Source: Streptomyces sp. Ag109_O5-10 (GTDB taxonomy: Bacteria > Actinomycetota > Actinomycetes > Streptomycetales > Streptomycetaceae). From it: 64,000 nucleotides of DNA. Shown piece by piece: positions 42,704 to 52,022 of this stretch. Numbering within the stretch: position 1 is the stretch's first letter; the number at the start of each line of letters is the position of its first letter. A program made the position numbers and the translations under genes. Where the stretch lies: positions 1,550,001 to 1,614,000 of the forward strand of contig NZ_FNTQ01000001.1 of NCBI RefSeq assembly GCF_900105755.1, in the 5' to 3' direction. A model generated the notes under the pieces. That model searched no databases. It was not told where the DNA came from and worked only from the letters and a program-made list of their open reading frames with translations.

Positions 42704-43339
42704 TCAGCGGTGCAAGACTTCCTCCTGTACTGCTCGTCCGCGGCGGACGTCCCTCAACAGGACGTGGCCCGGGCCCGCTGGCTCCGAGCAGTGCGGACCG
42801 TGCAGGTCAAGGTCCTCAAGTCCCGCGGGGAGAACGAAATGCGGCCCGACATATGCCGGGTCGAAGGCGAAGCTCACGCTCGTGCCGCTGCCTTGTGGTG
42901 GATGAAACGCTTGGGGGGCGGTGCGAGGCCGGATGCCGGTGTGGACTTGGCGCAACCCGCGCCCTGCGCACCACATCTCAACAGTCATCTGCCCGGACAG
43001 CGTGGCAGCAGCGGCCAATAGCCACCACTCGGGCCCAAGGAGGGAGCCGAAGTATCCGAGGACGGGAGCACCGGGGTCATGCCAGGCGTGCGGCTGGTCC
43101 ATGGATATCGTGAAGCTGCTGTCGCTGGTGATCTCGAGAAGACCACGCAGTGTGTGCTCCCGGGCAACGTTTGCCGCTGGATGAAGCACATGGCGGCCCA
43201 CCGCGCAGAGCAAGTTGGCCGGCAGCTTCGGATTTCCGGATCCCACCCCGAAGTACATACCCGGGCGTCTGCGCACGGCGGCATCGAACTCGAGTACCTC
43301 GATGTCGGCCGCGTCATAGGAATGGTCCGTCACGACCAC
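42704..43339 (-). CDS. Short GyrB/GHKL-like protein
   Basis: 211 residues from GTG 43339. The start YDAADIEVLEFDAAVRRRPG with MYFGVG follows the GyrB/ParE opening (SIxVLEGLEAVRKRPGMYIG). A helical part and FTISMDQPHAWHD come next. The ATP-binding Asn motif (DNSIDE) and the DxGxGIP loop of real gyrases are not seen, and the toprim and transducer regions are absent, so it is unlikely to be a topoisomerase. The frame ends HGPHCSEPAGPGHVLL and a basic tail. It may be a divergent GHKL protein or a remnant. Confidence 0.6.
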   Translation of the reverse strand: MVVTDHSYDAADIEVLEFDAAVRRRPGMYFGVGSGNPKLPANLLCAVGRHVLHPAANVAREHTLRGLLEITSDSSFTISMDQPHAWHDPGAPVLGYFGSLLGPEWWLLAAAATLSGQMTVEMWCAGRGLRQVHTGIRPRTAPQAFHPPQGSGTSVSFAFDPAYVGPHFVLPAGLEDLDLHGPHCSEPAGPGHVLLRDVRRGRAVQEEVLHR

Positions 43340-43419
43340 ACGCTATCGGCCTGGCAGGCCCGTCTGAAGGTGCGCCCGCAGGCGGAAGTGCCTCGGGAGA
43401 TCTGCAGGTGGGGCGGGAG

Positions 43420-43790
43420 TGTCGGCTACTTCGGGGGTGGGTGGAGGGGTTCGTGCTCGCGTGCGAGGTGGTATCGCCGGTAGGCGTCGAAGTCGCCGTT
43501 GTCGATGAGAGCGCGGAGTTGGAGGACGGCTTCGGCGCCGTCCAGGCCCCAGCGGCTGCCGGTGATGTGGAGGCGGACGCCGATCAAGTGGCGGCAGGCG
43601 CCTTCGATCGGACCGGTGGCGATGGGCCAGCCCGCGGTGAGCGTGGTGTCGTAGCGGAGGTGGTCGAGGTGGCCGTGAGGTAGCGGACGCAGGCGTCGGC
43701 TGCCTCGCGCCGGGTTCCGCGCAGCCCTGTCCGATCGGCCTGAGGTGATCTCGGTCGCGGGGCGGGCGGCCTGGCCGTGGAGGATCGTGG
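43420..43790 (-). pseudogene. C-terminal remnant of an ISKra4-type transposase
   Basis: Minus-strand translation, in a frame without a long open reading frame, gives AGWPIATGPIEGACRHLIGV, RLHITGSRWGLDGAEAVLQL and RALIDNGDFDAYRRYHLARE. This is the C-terminus of ISKra4-family transposases (NGWPIATGVIEGACRHLV...RWGLxGAEAVLxLRAxxxNGDFDxYWxYHLxxE). Only the last third is present. Confidence 0.7.
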
Positions 43791-43909
43791 TGACTTAACA
43801 CCTCTCAGCTCGGACATCAGCTTCGACGATGCCTCGGCTGCGTGATTTCCCCGATGCGGTGATCCCCAAGAGCATCTACAGTCGTCTCGGTCACATTTCT
43901 GGGGGGCGT

Positions 43910-45124
43910 ATGAAATATCGAATGCTGACCGCGGGTGTGGTGAACCTGCTTATGGGAGAAGGGGAGACAACTCCGAAGGGCATCGAGACCACCGCCCTGG
44001 AAATGGTCCGCACGGGCCGACTCCAGGGTGAAGAGAAAGCCGACGGTACGGTGACCGTACGGATCGTCCCGCAGACCGCCGACTCGGCACCGCTGCGGCC
44101 CGTCGAGGAACTGGTGGTCGAACGGATCCGCCGGCGCTGCCGAAGCGGTGTCGACCGCGTGCCGATAGGCGCCCTCGGGCCGGGCGACGGCGACGAGTTC
44201 TGGGTATGGTGGCGCGGCTTTCAGAACAGTATCCGCAACGAGGCGACTGCTCTTGGCCTCATACGGCCGGCCCGGAACAAGTACGTGACGCTGCTGTATC
44301 GGGGTGCGGCCCTCGCGGCCTGGTTCGGCGCCCTGTGGGCGGGCGTTTCGTTCAGTCCCGAGTGGATGCGGATCATTCTCAAAGTGGTCCTCGTGCTCAG
44401 CCTGTTGGGGCTGGTGTGGCTGTCAGACGTCCCGCTCGAATCCGGGCCCAGGTTGACGGCCGCCGGACGGCAGGCCGCGCGCGAGTGGCGGACCCACGAC
44501 CACGCTGGAGAGCATCGGCTGCCCAAACGCCAGGTGGGAGCGGCTGGGCCCGAATCGGCGCTTCCCGTACGCAAGCCGCAGCGGATCTGGTCCTCGTACG
44601 GCAGATCGTGGCACGTCGTGGACGCCGGGCCGCTGGATACCCCGCGCTGGGGACACCTGTGGCAGTTCGTGGTGCTGGCCGTGACCGTGTGCGCCGCCTT
44701 CGTCGCCGTGGTCGTGGTGACCCTGACCGCGTGCCCGCCGTTCGGCTGGGAATGGGACACCGCTCCGGTGCTCACCGGCGTACTGCTGTGGGGCCTGTGG
44801 CTGCCGGCCCGCCGGAGGGTCCTGGCGGTTCCCGACGAGTCGAGCTTTCGCGGTGCCGTCATCTCACGCTGGGACTACGACACTCACCACGACGACCCGC
44901 ACACGGATGTCACGCACTACTGCTGCTCCATCGAGGACCCCGCGACGCGGAGAGCCTGGTCCTTCGAGGTCGACCAGTGGAGACGGCCGATGTTCTCACG
45001 CGCAGCGAACCCGGAGCTCAAGGACCGGTTCCGGGTAGGGGACGTCGTCGATGTCCACTGCAGCCCGCGTCGGCGCAAGATCCATCAGATCAACGTGGTC
45101 GAGGCCGTTTCGCGGACCGACTGA
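43910..45124 (+). CDS. Membrane protein of unknown function (DUF2207-like features)
   Basis: 404 residues from ATG 43910, where GGGGGG precedes the start; an ATG at 43829 would add 27 residues but has no ribosome binding site. Two pairs of membrane helices are visible: LLYRGAALAAWFGALWAGVSF with IILKVVLVLSLLGLVWL, and FVVLAVTVCAAFVAVVVVTL with APVLTGVLLWGLWLP. A winged-helix-like N-terminal part lies before them, and a beta-rich cytoplasmic tail ends VVDVHCSPRRRKIHQINVVE. The general plan resembles the C-terminal half of DUF2207 proteins, but this is uncertain. Neighbours are mobile-element debris. Confidence 0.6.
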   Translation: MKYRMLTAGVVNLLMGEGETTPKGIETTALEMVRTGRLQGEEKADGTVTVRIVPQTADSAPLRPVEELVVERIRRRCRSGVDRVPIGALGPGDGDEFWVWWRGFQNSIRNEATALGLIRPARNKYVTLLYRGAALAAWFGALWAGVSFSPEWMRIILKVVLVLSLLGLVWLSDVPLESGPRLTAAGRQAAREWRTHDHAGEHRLPKRQVGAAGPESALPVRKPQRIWSSYGRSWHVVDAGPLDTPRWGHLWQFVVLAVTVCAAFVAVVVVTLTACPPFGWEWDTAPVLTGVLLWGLWLPARRRVLAVPDESSFRGAVISRWDYDTHHDDPHTDVTHYCCSIEDPATRRAWSFEVDQWRRPMFSRAANPELKDRFRVGDVVDVHCSPRRRKIHQINVVEAVSRTD

Positions 45125-46041
45125 CGATCAGATCCGCTCTCCGGCACGCGCTCAGCCGCTAAGGGCTTGCAGATCATTAACACGTTGTCCTGATCATGCT
45201 GCCGGAGTCTCCGCTCAGGGCTCGAACCCGAGGTGGAACGGCCTTCAGGCCAGGCCAGGTGGGGTTCAGCGGAGTGATGCCGGTGCCTGAATACAGTTCG
45301 GGTTCCAGTGACAGGACCGTGAGCGGGTCTCCCGCCTTCACGGCCTGCCAGGCGATCCCCGACGCATGCGCCACCGGCCTGTCCACGCGCGCCCACTCCA
45401 TCGCATTCACCGCGTGCGCCGCGGTGAACGGCACGTTCTCCGCGAACCGCAACGACGCCGCGCCATGCTGTTCGACAGCAGTCGGACTGCCATGCACCGC
45501 ACCCTGCTGAAGATCAGGACACTGCTCAAGGCACACAGGACATAGCCTGGCAACTCCTGCCACCGGAGCTGGGATTCGGCTCCAGGCAGACCTGCTGGCG
45601 GCGTCTGGGCCGCTGGCAACAAGCTGGAGTTCTCGACCATTTGCACCGCGCAGATGAGTCCGCAAGCGAGGGAGACGAGGGCGTCGTGGAGTTCGGTGCG
45701 GCGTTGTCGGAGAAGGCGAGCCGGGGCGGCCGGCCTCGCTTGACGTCTCGTTCCCGCCCAGGCCGGCGAGCCCAGTTCGCTCAACTGCCGGCTGCCCGAT
45801 CTTGGCAGAACACTCGGCTGCCCGCCGCACTGGCCGCAGATGCCGCGGTCCGGGCGCGGAGCGCCGAGGTGGAGCAGGAGGGGAGGAGAACCTGGTCGCT
45901 CGATTGGCAGATGCACGGACGGTGCTCCTCCCCCAGGCCTCCGATCCTGATGCCGCACGAGACGGCGCTCCGGAATCGGCCGCCCGAGGCCCCAGGTCGA
46001 AACACTCAGTCCACGAAGAAACGTCGCGAGAATGCGACCTT
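45125..46041. other. Long stretch without a confident gene
   Basis: About 900 bp. Both strands carry long frames because of GC bias. On the minus strand, the segment AENVPFTAAHAVNAMEWARV followed by GDPLTVLSLEPELYSGTGIT (about 45190-45450) looks protein-like but matches nothing I recognise and has no start. Its frame runs into unrelated sequence upstream. I call no gene here. Confidence 0.4.
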
Positions 46042-46626
46042 TTACGGGCGCAGAGTGGAGGTGTACCGGCTCCTGTCGTCGCCGAGGAAGTTGGGGTCGT
46101 AGGTGCCCTTCGAGGTGAGCAGCTGGTACGAGTCCACCATCGGCTCGAAGTGCCACGTGCCCGTGTAGGCGGTCTTGCCGAAGGTGACTCGCACATAGAT
46201 GTGGCCGACCTTGCCGGAGGCGACCTTTATCGTGGGTGAAGACCCAGGAAGATCGAAACCGATCAACCCGTTCGAATCGTAGTAGCTGGCCTTCTCCCAG
46301 CGGCGGTGCACCGGATTCCACCACGTGCCGGAGATGCCCCGCAGTTGCTTTTCGCCCGGGGCAGCGAAGTTCCACAAGGACAGCGCAAAGCTGCCCGGGG
46401 CCAGAACGTCTCGGGACTTCTGCGCGTAGGACATAGTGAGGTCGATCGTGCCGCCTCGGTGCAGGGACTTCGGGATTCCGCTGGCCCACTCCTTCAATGT
46501 CCCGATCTGGTGAGGCGTGGACACGTGCATGTCGGACGGTGCCGCGGACGCTGCGCCCTCGTTTATCGGCACCCACCCCATTATCGCGGCGACTACAACT
46601 GCGGCCGCCCGTATACGTCTTCTCAT
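46042..46626 (-). CDS. Secreted protein of unknown function
   Basis: 194 residues starting at ATG 46626 behind GGGAGGGG. A signal peptide (about 1-28, RRRIRAAAVVVAAIMGWVPI, cleavage near GAASAAP) precedes a beta-rich extracellular domain containing GGTIDLTMSYAQKSRDVLAP, GEKQLRGISGTWWNPVHRRW and YTGTWHFEPMVDSYQLLT. It looks complete and monocistronic. I do not recognise the family. Confidence 0.8.
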   Translation of the reverse strand: MRRRIRAAAVVVAAIMGWVPINEGAASAAPSDMHVSTPHQIGTLKEWASGIPKSLHRGGTIDLTMSYAQKSRDVLAPGSFALSLWNFAAPGEKQLRGISGTWWNPVHRRWEKASYYDSNGLIGFDLPGSSPTIKVASGKVGHIYVRVTFGKTAYTGTWHFEPMVDSYQLLTSKGTYDPNFLGDDRSRYTSTLRP

Positions 46627-46956
46627 GTTGTCCCCTCCCGCATGATCTGTCGGCTGGGTATCCTACGCACCCAGTGCGCACCGCTCGCTGTCGGCGTCGT
46701 ACGGTTCCGCGATGCTGTGCAGCCCGTTGCCCGGGACGTGGTTGACGGCGTGGATTAGGCGTGCTCCGAGACCGTGTTCGATGACGAGGTCCAGCTCCAG
46801 TCCGCAAGCGGCGTGCACATATCGACGCACATTGGCGCTACGTCCGACGTGCCTGCGCCGGGCATCCCGCTCCGCCCGGGCCCGCCGCAGCGTAAGGGCG
46901 CGGGCGGCCTCGGCCTCGTTTTTCGGCGCCTCCGGGCATCCTGGGGCGCTGAGCGG
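46627..46956. other. Stretch between secreted-protein gene and recombinase remnant
   Basis: About 330 bp. A minus-strand frame ends with LVIEHGLGARLIHAVNHVPG (about 46680-46830); it could be the end of a truncated gene but has no family match. The first about 40 bp must hold the promoter of the secreted-protein gene. Nothing else is recognised. Confidence 0.35.
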
Positions 46957-47863
46957 CATGCCCTGGCAGCGCCGCCCCCGCGCCAACGAACTCCTCCAGG
47001 CCCTCCGCAACCCCAACCGCGGATTCGACGCAGTCGTGATCGGGGAGCCACAGCGCACCTTCTACGGCAACCAGTTCGGCAACACCTTCCCCGTCTTCGT
47101 CCACTTCCGCATCCCCCTGTGGGTCCCGGAGATCGGCGGCCCCATCGACCCGGACAACGAGGCCCACGATCTCGTCATGTCCGTCTTCGGCGGCATGAGC
47201 AGGGGCGAACGCAACCGCATCAAGATCCGAGTCCGGACCGCCATGAGCTCCCAGGCCCAGCTCAAGGGCCGCTACCTCGGCGGACGACCTCCCTACGGCT
47301 ACCGGATCACTGACGCCGGACCCCACCCCAACCCCTCCAAAGCCGCCGTCGGCCAGCGCATCCACAAACTCGAACCCGACCCCGCCGCCGCACCCGTCGT
47401 GCAGCGGATCTTCCGCTTGTACATCGACGGCATGAGCGACGAAGCCATCGCCGCCCAGCTCACCCGCGACGGCATCCCCTGCCCCTCCGCCCACGACGCC
47501 GCCCGCTACCAGGCAGCACTCGAAGCCGGAGCGGACCCAGCCGTCGTCACCCAGTGGATCAACGCAGCACAGCAAGACAAAGAGGCGGCCCAGAAGAAAC
47601 TTGACGCGCTCCCCGCCCTCGCCCGGAAGAAGCAACCCCCACTCAACGCCCAGCAGATCCGCGAGATCACTGACAGTCTTGGAGGCATCGCACAGCGCAT
47701 CCGTACGGCCGACGTCCACAAGAAAGGCTCGCTCTATGAAGGCCTGGGCATCACCATCAGCTACGAACACGCAAAGAGGACCGCGACCGTAAGGTCGAGG
47801 CCCTCATCACCGTATCGTCAGTGGTTGTGTCCGAGGGGGGACTTGAACCCCCACGCCCGATAA
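46957..47863 (+). pseudogene. Serine recombinase (copy 3), N-terminally truncated with internal deletion
   Basis: It begins at MPWQRRPRANELLQALRNPN, so the catalytic-serine segment normally before it is missing. GEPQRTFYGNQFGNTFPVFV, NEAHDLVMSVFGGMSRGERN and RPPYGYRITDAGPHP follow. At PCPSAHDAARYQAALEAGAD it skips about 200 residues of the usual protein to the C-terminal coiled part. The last codons (WLCPRGDLNPHAR) are read from tRNA-Leu DNA on the other strand. It is one of three fragments of this recombinase in the window. Confidence 0.8.
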
Positions 47864-47912
47864 AGGGCACTAGCACCTCAAGCTAGCGCGTCTGCCATTC
47901 CGCCACCCGGAC
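47828..47912 (-). tRNA. tRNA-Leu (GAG anticodon)
   Basis: The 85-nt minus-strand sequence folds as a class II tRNA. The acceptor arm GTCCGGG pairs with CTCGGAC (one G-U), the anticodon stem CTAGC/GCTAG encloses TTGAGGT with anticodon GAG, there is a long variable arm (GCCC...GGGC), and a T arm contains GGTTCAAGTCC. The discriminator base is A and no CCA is encoded. The recombinase remnant's reading frame overlaps its 3' end, as expected if an integrative element used this tRNA as its attachment site. Confidence 0.95.
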
Positions 47913-48160
47913 TAGGTGTCTGTCGCGCGACCGGGGGTGTTCCCCGCGGCGACATGGACAACAATACCAAGCTTTCGGAGTGCCTTTCACCTGCGTTTCC
48001 GTCGGCTCCGGTGCAGGTGGGGGGCGGGTCACGGGGCGTGGCGGGTCCGTCACCGGGTGGGCGGCGGCGGGCGGAAGCGGCGCCCGGCGGTCCGCCGGGG
48101 GCGGTCGCCGGGCACGCGGACGTCCGGAACGTGACGGGGCCGGGGGGGCGCACCGGCACC

Positions 48161-48204
48161 CGGGCGCGCCCGGGTGGCGGGCGCGCCCGGGTGGCGGGCG
48201 CGCC
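48161..48204. repeat. GC-only 17-bp tandem repeat
   Basis: About two and a half copies of CGGGCGCGCCCGGGTGG. Each contains the palindrome GGGCGCGCCC. It lies just downstream of the aldehyde dehydrogenase stop and may help end transcription. Confidence 0.65.
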
Positions 48205-48225
48205 ACGGCGCGAGGGGGCGCGCGG

Positions 48226-49761
48226 TCAGGGCATCAGCTGGTACTCCGGGAAGTTCCCCGGCAGCCGCTCCCCCACCGGCCCCCGGGTCACCGCCCGCAC
48301 CAGCAGTTCCCCGCCGACGAAGGCGCCCCGCCAGGACGCGCCGAAGCCGCCGAAGAGCTCGTCGCGGTCGCCGCGGGAGCGTGGCGTGCCGTGGCCGATC
48401 TTGAAGGCGCGGATCTGCGGGGCCAGGCGCGCGAAGGTGGCCTCGTCGTCGGTGGAGAGCGTGGCGACCAGCGCGCCGTTGGAGGCATTCATGGCGGCCA
48501 GCAGTTCGGCCTCGGTGTCGACCAGGACGATCGTGTCGACCGGGCCGAAGGGCTCCGCGTGGTGCAGGGGTGAGGAGGGCGGCGGGTTGAGGAGGGTGAC
48601 CGGGTGGACGTACGACGACGTGTCCTGGCCGGGCAGGAAGCGGGCGTCGGCCGCACTGCCGCGGTGCAGCGGGACGGCACCGCGGTCGACCGCCTCGGCC
48701 ACCTGGTCGGTCAGGTCCTTGGCCTTGGCCGCGTTGATCAACGGCCCGAAGTCCAGCTCCGGGAGCGGGTCGGCGGGGTCGGCGACCGCCAGCGGGTGGC
48801 CGACCCGGAGCCGGCGCACCGCCGGGAGGTAGGCCGTGAGGAACTCGTCGAACAGCTCGCGCTGGACGACGAAGCGCGGGTAGGCGGTGCAGCGCTGCTT
48901 GCCGTAGTCGAAGAGCTTGGGGACGACGGCGGTGAACGCGGCCCAGTCGGTGAAGTTCCAGATGCCCCAGGTGTTGAGTCCCTCCTGTTCCAGTACGTGC
49001 CGCTTGCCGAGGTCGGTGACGGCCGTGGCCACTGCCGCTCCGGTGTCCCGGCCGCCGACGAAGGAGACGCAGCCGATCTCGGGCGCCCGCACCAGCGCCT
49101 CCGACAGTTCGCGCCCGCTGCCGCTGACCAGCGTCACCGGCAGGCCCTCCCGGGCGGCCAGTGCGCAGGCCAGGGTGAGGCAGGCGACCCCGCCGTCGGT
49201 CGGGGTCTTCGCGACCACCGCGTTGCCCGCCAGGGCCTGGACCAGTACCGCGTGGACCAGCACGCTCATCGGGTAGTTCCAGCTGGCGATGTTGGACACC
49301 GGCCCGTCCAGCGGGGCCCGTCCGGCGAGCATCGGTCCGATGCCGTCGACGTACCAGCGCACCCCGTCGATCGCGCGGTCGACGTCCGCCTGGGCCAGCC
49401 GCCAGGGCTTGCCGATCTCCCAGACGAGCAGCAGGGCGAGAAGTTCGCGGTGTTCGGTGAGGGCGTCCAGGGTGGCGGCCACCCTGGCCCGGCGCTCCTC
49501 CAGCGGGACGTGCCGCCAGGCGCGGTGCTGGTCGAGGCAGGCGCGGACGGCCCGGTGCGCGGTGGTGTGGTCGAGGCGCGGGGCGCCGGCGATCGGGCTG
49601 CCGTCGACGGGGCTGGTCGCGGGGAGCGGACCGCCGTCGGGCTGCCAGGCGCCGGCCCAGAGGTTGAGGACGCGGTCGTCCCGGAAGGCCTCGGGGGCGA
49701 GGGAGAGGCAGCGTGCCCAGGCGTCGTCCCAGCCGGTGCCGGGCTTGCGGACGAGGACCAT
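48226..49761 (-). CDS. Aldehyde dehydrogenase family protein
   Basis: 511 residues from ATG 49761. ALDH-fold landmarks: SWNYP near 160-164 (usually PWNFP), VVAKTP near 182-187, the Glu region VLEQEGLNTW (E258/E260) and the catalytic Cys291 in KQRCTAYPR. GxGxxxG-type LVSGSGRELS is also present. It is last in the minus-strand operon sucC-sucD-aldehyde dehydrogenase, 2 bp after sucD and divergent from the oxalate genes. The substrate is not evident; glyoxylate or an acyl-CoA aldehyde would suit the context, but that is inference. Confidence 0.88.
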   Translation of the reverse strand: MVLVRKPGTGWDDAWARCLSLAPEAFRDDRVLNLWAGAWQPDGGPLPATSPVDGSPIAGAPRLDHTTAHRAVRACLDQHRAWRHVPLEERRARVAATLDALTEHRELLALLLVWEIGKPWRLAQADVDRAIDGVRWYVDGIGPMLAGRAPLDGPVSNIASWNYPMSVLVHAVLVQALAGNAVVAKTPTDGGVACLTLACALAAREGLPVTLVSGSGRELSEALVRAPEIGCVSFVGGRDTGAAVATAVTDLGKRHVLEQEGLNTWGIWNFTDWAAFTAVVPKLFDYGKQRCTAYPRFVVQRELFDEFLTAYLPAVRRLRVGHPLAVADPADPLPELDFGPLINAAKAKDLTDQVAEAVDRGAVPLHRGSAADARFLPGQDTSSYVHPVTLLNPPPSSPLHHAEPFGPVDTIVLVDTEAELLAAMNASNGALVATLSTDDEATFARLAPQIRAFKIGHGTPRSRGDRDELFGGFGASWRGAFVGGELLVRAVTRGPVGERLPGNFPEYQLMP

Positions 49762-49763
49762 GG

Positions 49764-50681
49764 TCAACTCCCCGCTTTCAGGAGCTCCAGCACGAGCCGG
49801 GCGGTCTCGGTGGGCGTGCTCCCCACCCGCACCCCGACCGCCTCCAGCGCCTCCTGCTTGGCCCGGGCGGTGCCGGCCGCGCCGGAGACGATGGCGCCCG
49901 CGTGGCCCATGGTGCGGCCCTCGGGCGCGGTGAACCCGGCGATGTAGCCGACGACCGGCTTGGTGACGTGCTCCCGGATGTAGGCGGCGGCCCGTTCCTC
50001 CGCGTCGCCGCCGATCTCCCCGATGAGGACGACGAGTTCGGTGTCGGGGTCGTCCTCGAAGGCGGCCAGGCAGTCGATGTGGCTGGTCCCGACGACCGGG
50101 TCGCCGCCGATGCCCACGCAGGTGGAGAAGCCGACGTCCCGCAGCTCGTACATGAGCTGGTAGGTCAGCGTGCCCGACTTGGAGACGAGGCCGATGCGGC
50201 CGGGCTCGGCGATGTCGGCGGGGATGATGCCGGCGTTGGACTGGCCGGGCGTGATCAGGCCGGGGCAGTTGGGCCCGATGATCCGGGTGCCGTTCCGCCT
50301 GGCGTACGACGTGAAGGCCACCGAGTCGTGGACCGGGATGCCTTCGGTGATCACCACCGCGAGGCCGATGCCGGCGTCGGCCGCCTCCAGGACCGCCGCC
50401 TTGGCGAAGGCGGGCGGCACGAAGACGACGGTGACGTCGGCGCCGGTCGCCGCCATGCCCTCGGCGACCGTGCCGAAGACCGGGACGGCCGTGGGGGCAC
50501 CGCCCAGGCCGTTCGGGCACTGGGGGACGTCGAAGTCGACGGTCCGGCCGGCCTTGCGCGGGTTGACCCCGCCGACGACGTCGGTTCCGGCGGCGAGCAT
50601 CCGGCGGGTGTGCTTCATGCCCTCGCCGCCGGTCATGCCCTGGACGAGGACCTTGCTCTCCTTGGTGAGATAGATCGCCAT
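49764..50681 (-). CDS. sucD: Succinyl-CoA ligase-type alpha subunit
   Basis: 305 residues from ATG 50681. The CoA-binding Rossmann part begins [40 protein letters not shown] is the alpha-subunit signature, and [20 protein letters not shown] carries the phosphorylated His. It forms a heterodimer with the beta subunit encoded 11 bp upstream. A second SucCD set away from the TCA-cycle copy and beside oxalate genes suggests a specialised dicarboxylate-CoA ligase. Confidence 0.92.
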   Translation of the reverse strand: MAIYLTKESKVLVQGMTGGEGMKHTRRMLAAGTDVVGGVNPRKAGRTVDFDVPQCPNGLGGAPTAVPVFGTVAEGMAATGADVTVVFVPPAFAKAAVLEAADAGIGLAVVITEGIPVHDSVAFTSYARRNGTRIIGPNCPGLITPGQSNAGIIPADIAEPGRIGLVSKSGTLTYQLMYELRDVGFSTCVGIGGDPVVGTSHIDCLAAFEDDPDTELVVLIGEIGGDAEERAAAYIREHVTKPVVGYIAGFTAPEGRTMGHAGAIVSGAAGTARAKQEALEAVGVRVGSTPTETARLVLELLKAGS

Positions 50682-50692
50682 GACAGGACTCC

Positions 50693-51823
50693 TCAGGCGG
50701 TGGTGGCGAGTTCGGCGGCGCGGCGGGCGGCGCCGTCCATGGTGGTGGCCTGTTCGACCAGGGGGTGCGCGCGGCCGTCGAGGATCGCCCGGCCGCGGGC
50801 CGCGTTGTTGCCGTCGAGCCGGACCACCAGCGGCCTGGTCAGCCGGACGGTCTCCAGGGCCTGCACGATCCCGTCGGCGACTGCGTCGCACGCGGTGATC
50901 CCGCCGAAGACGTTGACGAAGACCGACTTCACGGACGGGTCGGAGAGGATCACCGAGAGTCCGTCGGCCATGATCCGGGCGGAGGCCCCGCCGCCGATGT
51001 CGAGGAAGTTGGCGGGCCGCGCACCGCAGCCGGCCACCACGTCCAGGGTGGACATCACCAGGCCGGCGCCGTTGCCGATGATGCCGACCTCTCCGTCGAG
51101 CTTGACGTAGTTGAGTCCCTTCGCGGCGGCCGCCGCCTCCAGCGGGTCGTGGTGCTCACCGTCGTCGGCGCCCCAGCGGGACTGCCGGAAACGGGCGTTG
51201 CCGTCAAGGGTGACCTTGCCGTCGAGGGCCAGGATCCGGCCCTCTCGGGTGCGGACGAGCGGGTTCACCTCGACGAGCAGCGCGTCCTCGCGGACCAGTA
51301 CCTGCCAGAGCCGTACCAGGACGTCGACGGTCTGCGGCGGCAGTCCGGCGGCGTCGGCGATCTCCTGGGCCTTGGCGGAGGTGACGCCGGCCGCGGGGTC
51401 GACGGGGATCCGGGCCACCGCCTCCGGGCGGGTCGCGGCCACCTCCTCGATCTCCGTGCCGCCCTCGGCGGAGGCGATCGCGAGGAAGCCGCCGGCCGCC
51501 CGGTCGAGGACGTAGGAGACGTAGAACTCGCTGTCGATGTCGACGGGTTGGGCCAGCATCACCTTGCCGACCGTGTGGCCCCTGATGTCCATGCCGAGGA
51601 TCTGCCGTGCCGTGAGTTCCGCCGCGGCCGGGTCGGCGGCGAGCTTCACGCCGCCCGCCTTGCCCCGGCCACCGGTCTTGACCTGCGCCTTCACGACGAC
51701 CCTGCCGCCGAGTCGGCGGGCGATCTCCCGGGCCTCCTTGGGCGAGTCGGTGACCTCGGCCCTCGGCACCACGATGCCGTGGTCTTCGAAGAGTTCCCTT
51801 GCCTGGTGTTCGTACAGGTCCAT
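50693..51823 (-). CDS. sucC: Succinyl-CoA ligase-type beta subunit
   Basis: 376 residues from ATG 51823; a longer frame to 51943 crosses the promoter region and is rejected. ATP-grasp domain: [40 protein letters not shown] and LLVEVNPLV. The CoA-ligase domain has [30 protein letters not shown] and [19 protein letters not shown]. It is the first gene of the minus-strand operon and diverges from the decarboxylase across 199 bp. Confidence 0.92.
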   Translation of the reverse strand: MDLYEHQARELFEDHGIVVPRAEVTDSPKEAREIARRLGGRVVVKAQVKTGGRGKAGGVKLAADPAAAELTARQILGMDIRGHTVGKVMLAQPVDIDSEFYVSYVLDRAAGGFLAIASAEGGTEIEEVAATRPEAVARIPVDPAAGVTSAKAQEIADAAGLPPQTVDVLVRLWQVLVREDALLVEVNPLVRTREGRILALDGKVTLDGNARFRQSRWGADDGEHHDPLEAAAAAKGLNYVKLDGEVGIIGNGAGLVMSTLDVVAGCGARPANFLDIGGGASARIMADGLSVILSDPSVKSVFVNVFGGITACDAVADGIVQALETVRLTRPLVVRLDGNNAARGRAILDGRAHPLVEQATTMDGAARRAAELATTA

Positions 51824-51947
51824 TCCGGCTCCTGTCTGCGAAGTCCGTCGAGAAGCCGTCGAGAGGCCGAACGAGGCCGAACTCCGACGACTGAAAAGTG
51901 CCGCACGCCCCCTGGACACCACCCACCGGATGCGGGATAACAAGGTT

Positions 51948-51971
51948 CATACAGTATTCGTCGACTGTATG
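51948..51971. promoter_or_regulatory. Perfect inverted repeat in the divergent sucC/decarboxylase promoter
   Basis: CATACAGT at 51948-51955 and ACTGTATG at 51964-51971 form a perfect 8-bp dyad with an 8-bp spacer, in the A/T-richest part of the 199-bp intergenic region. On the minus strand TTGCAT, a 17-bp gap and TATGAA read as -35 and -10 elements that overlap the dyad. A regulator bound here could control both divergent operons. The GntR/FCD protein at 61696 is one candidate. Confidence 0.6.
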
Positions 51972-52022
51972 CAATGTACCGCGAGAGCGTTCCAACCCCC
52001 TACGAAGGGACAGGACTTCGCC

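Noticed and set aside
45196..45510. Plus-strand frame of 104 codons as a secreted Cys-containing protein
   Set aside because: No ribosome binding site, no signal peptide, and the opposite strand is equally open; no basis to choose.
48226..50520. A 764-codon open frame as one large protein
   Set aside because: Its first part is a shadow of sucD; the true gene is the aldehyde dehydrogenase from 49761, with a start codon 2 bp after the sucD stop.
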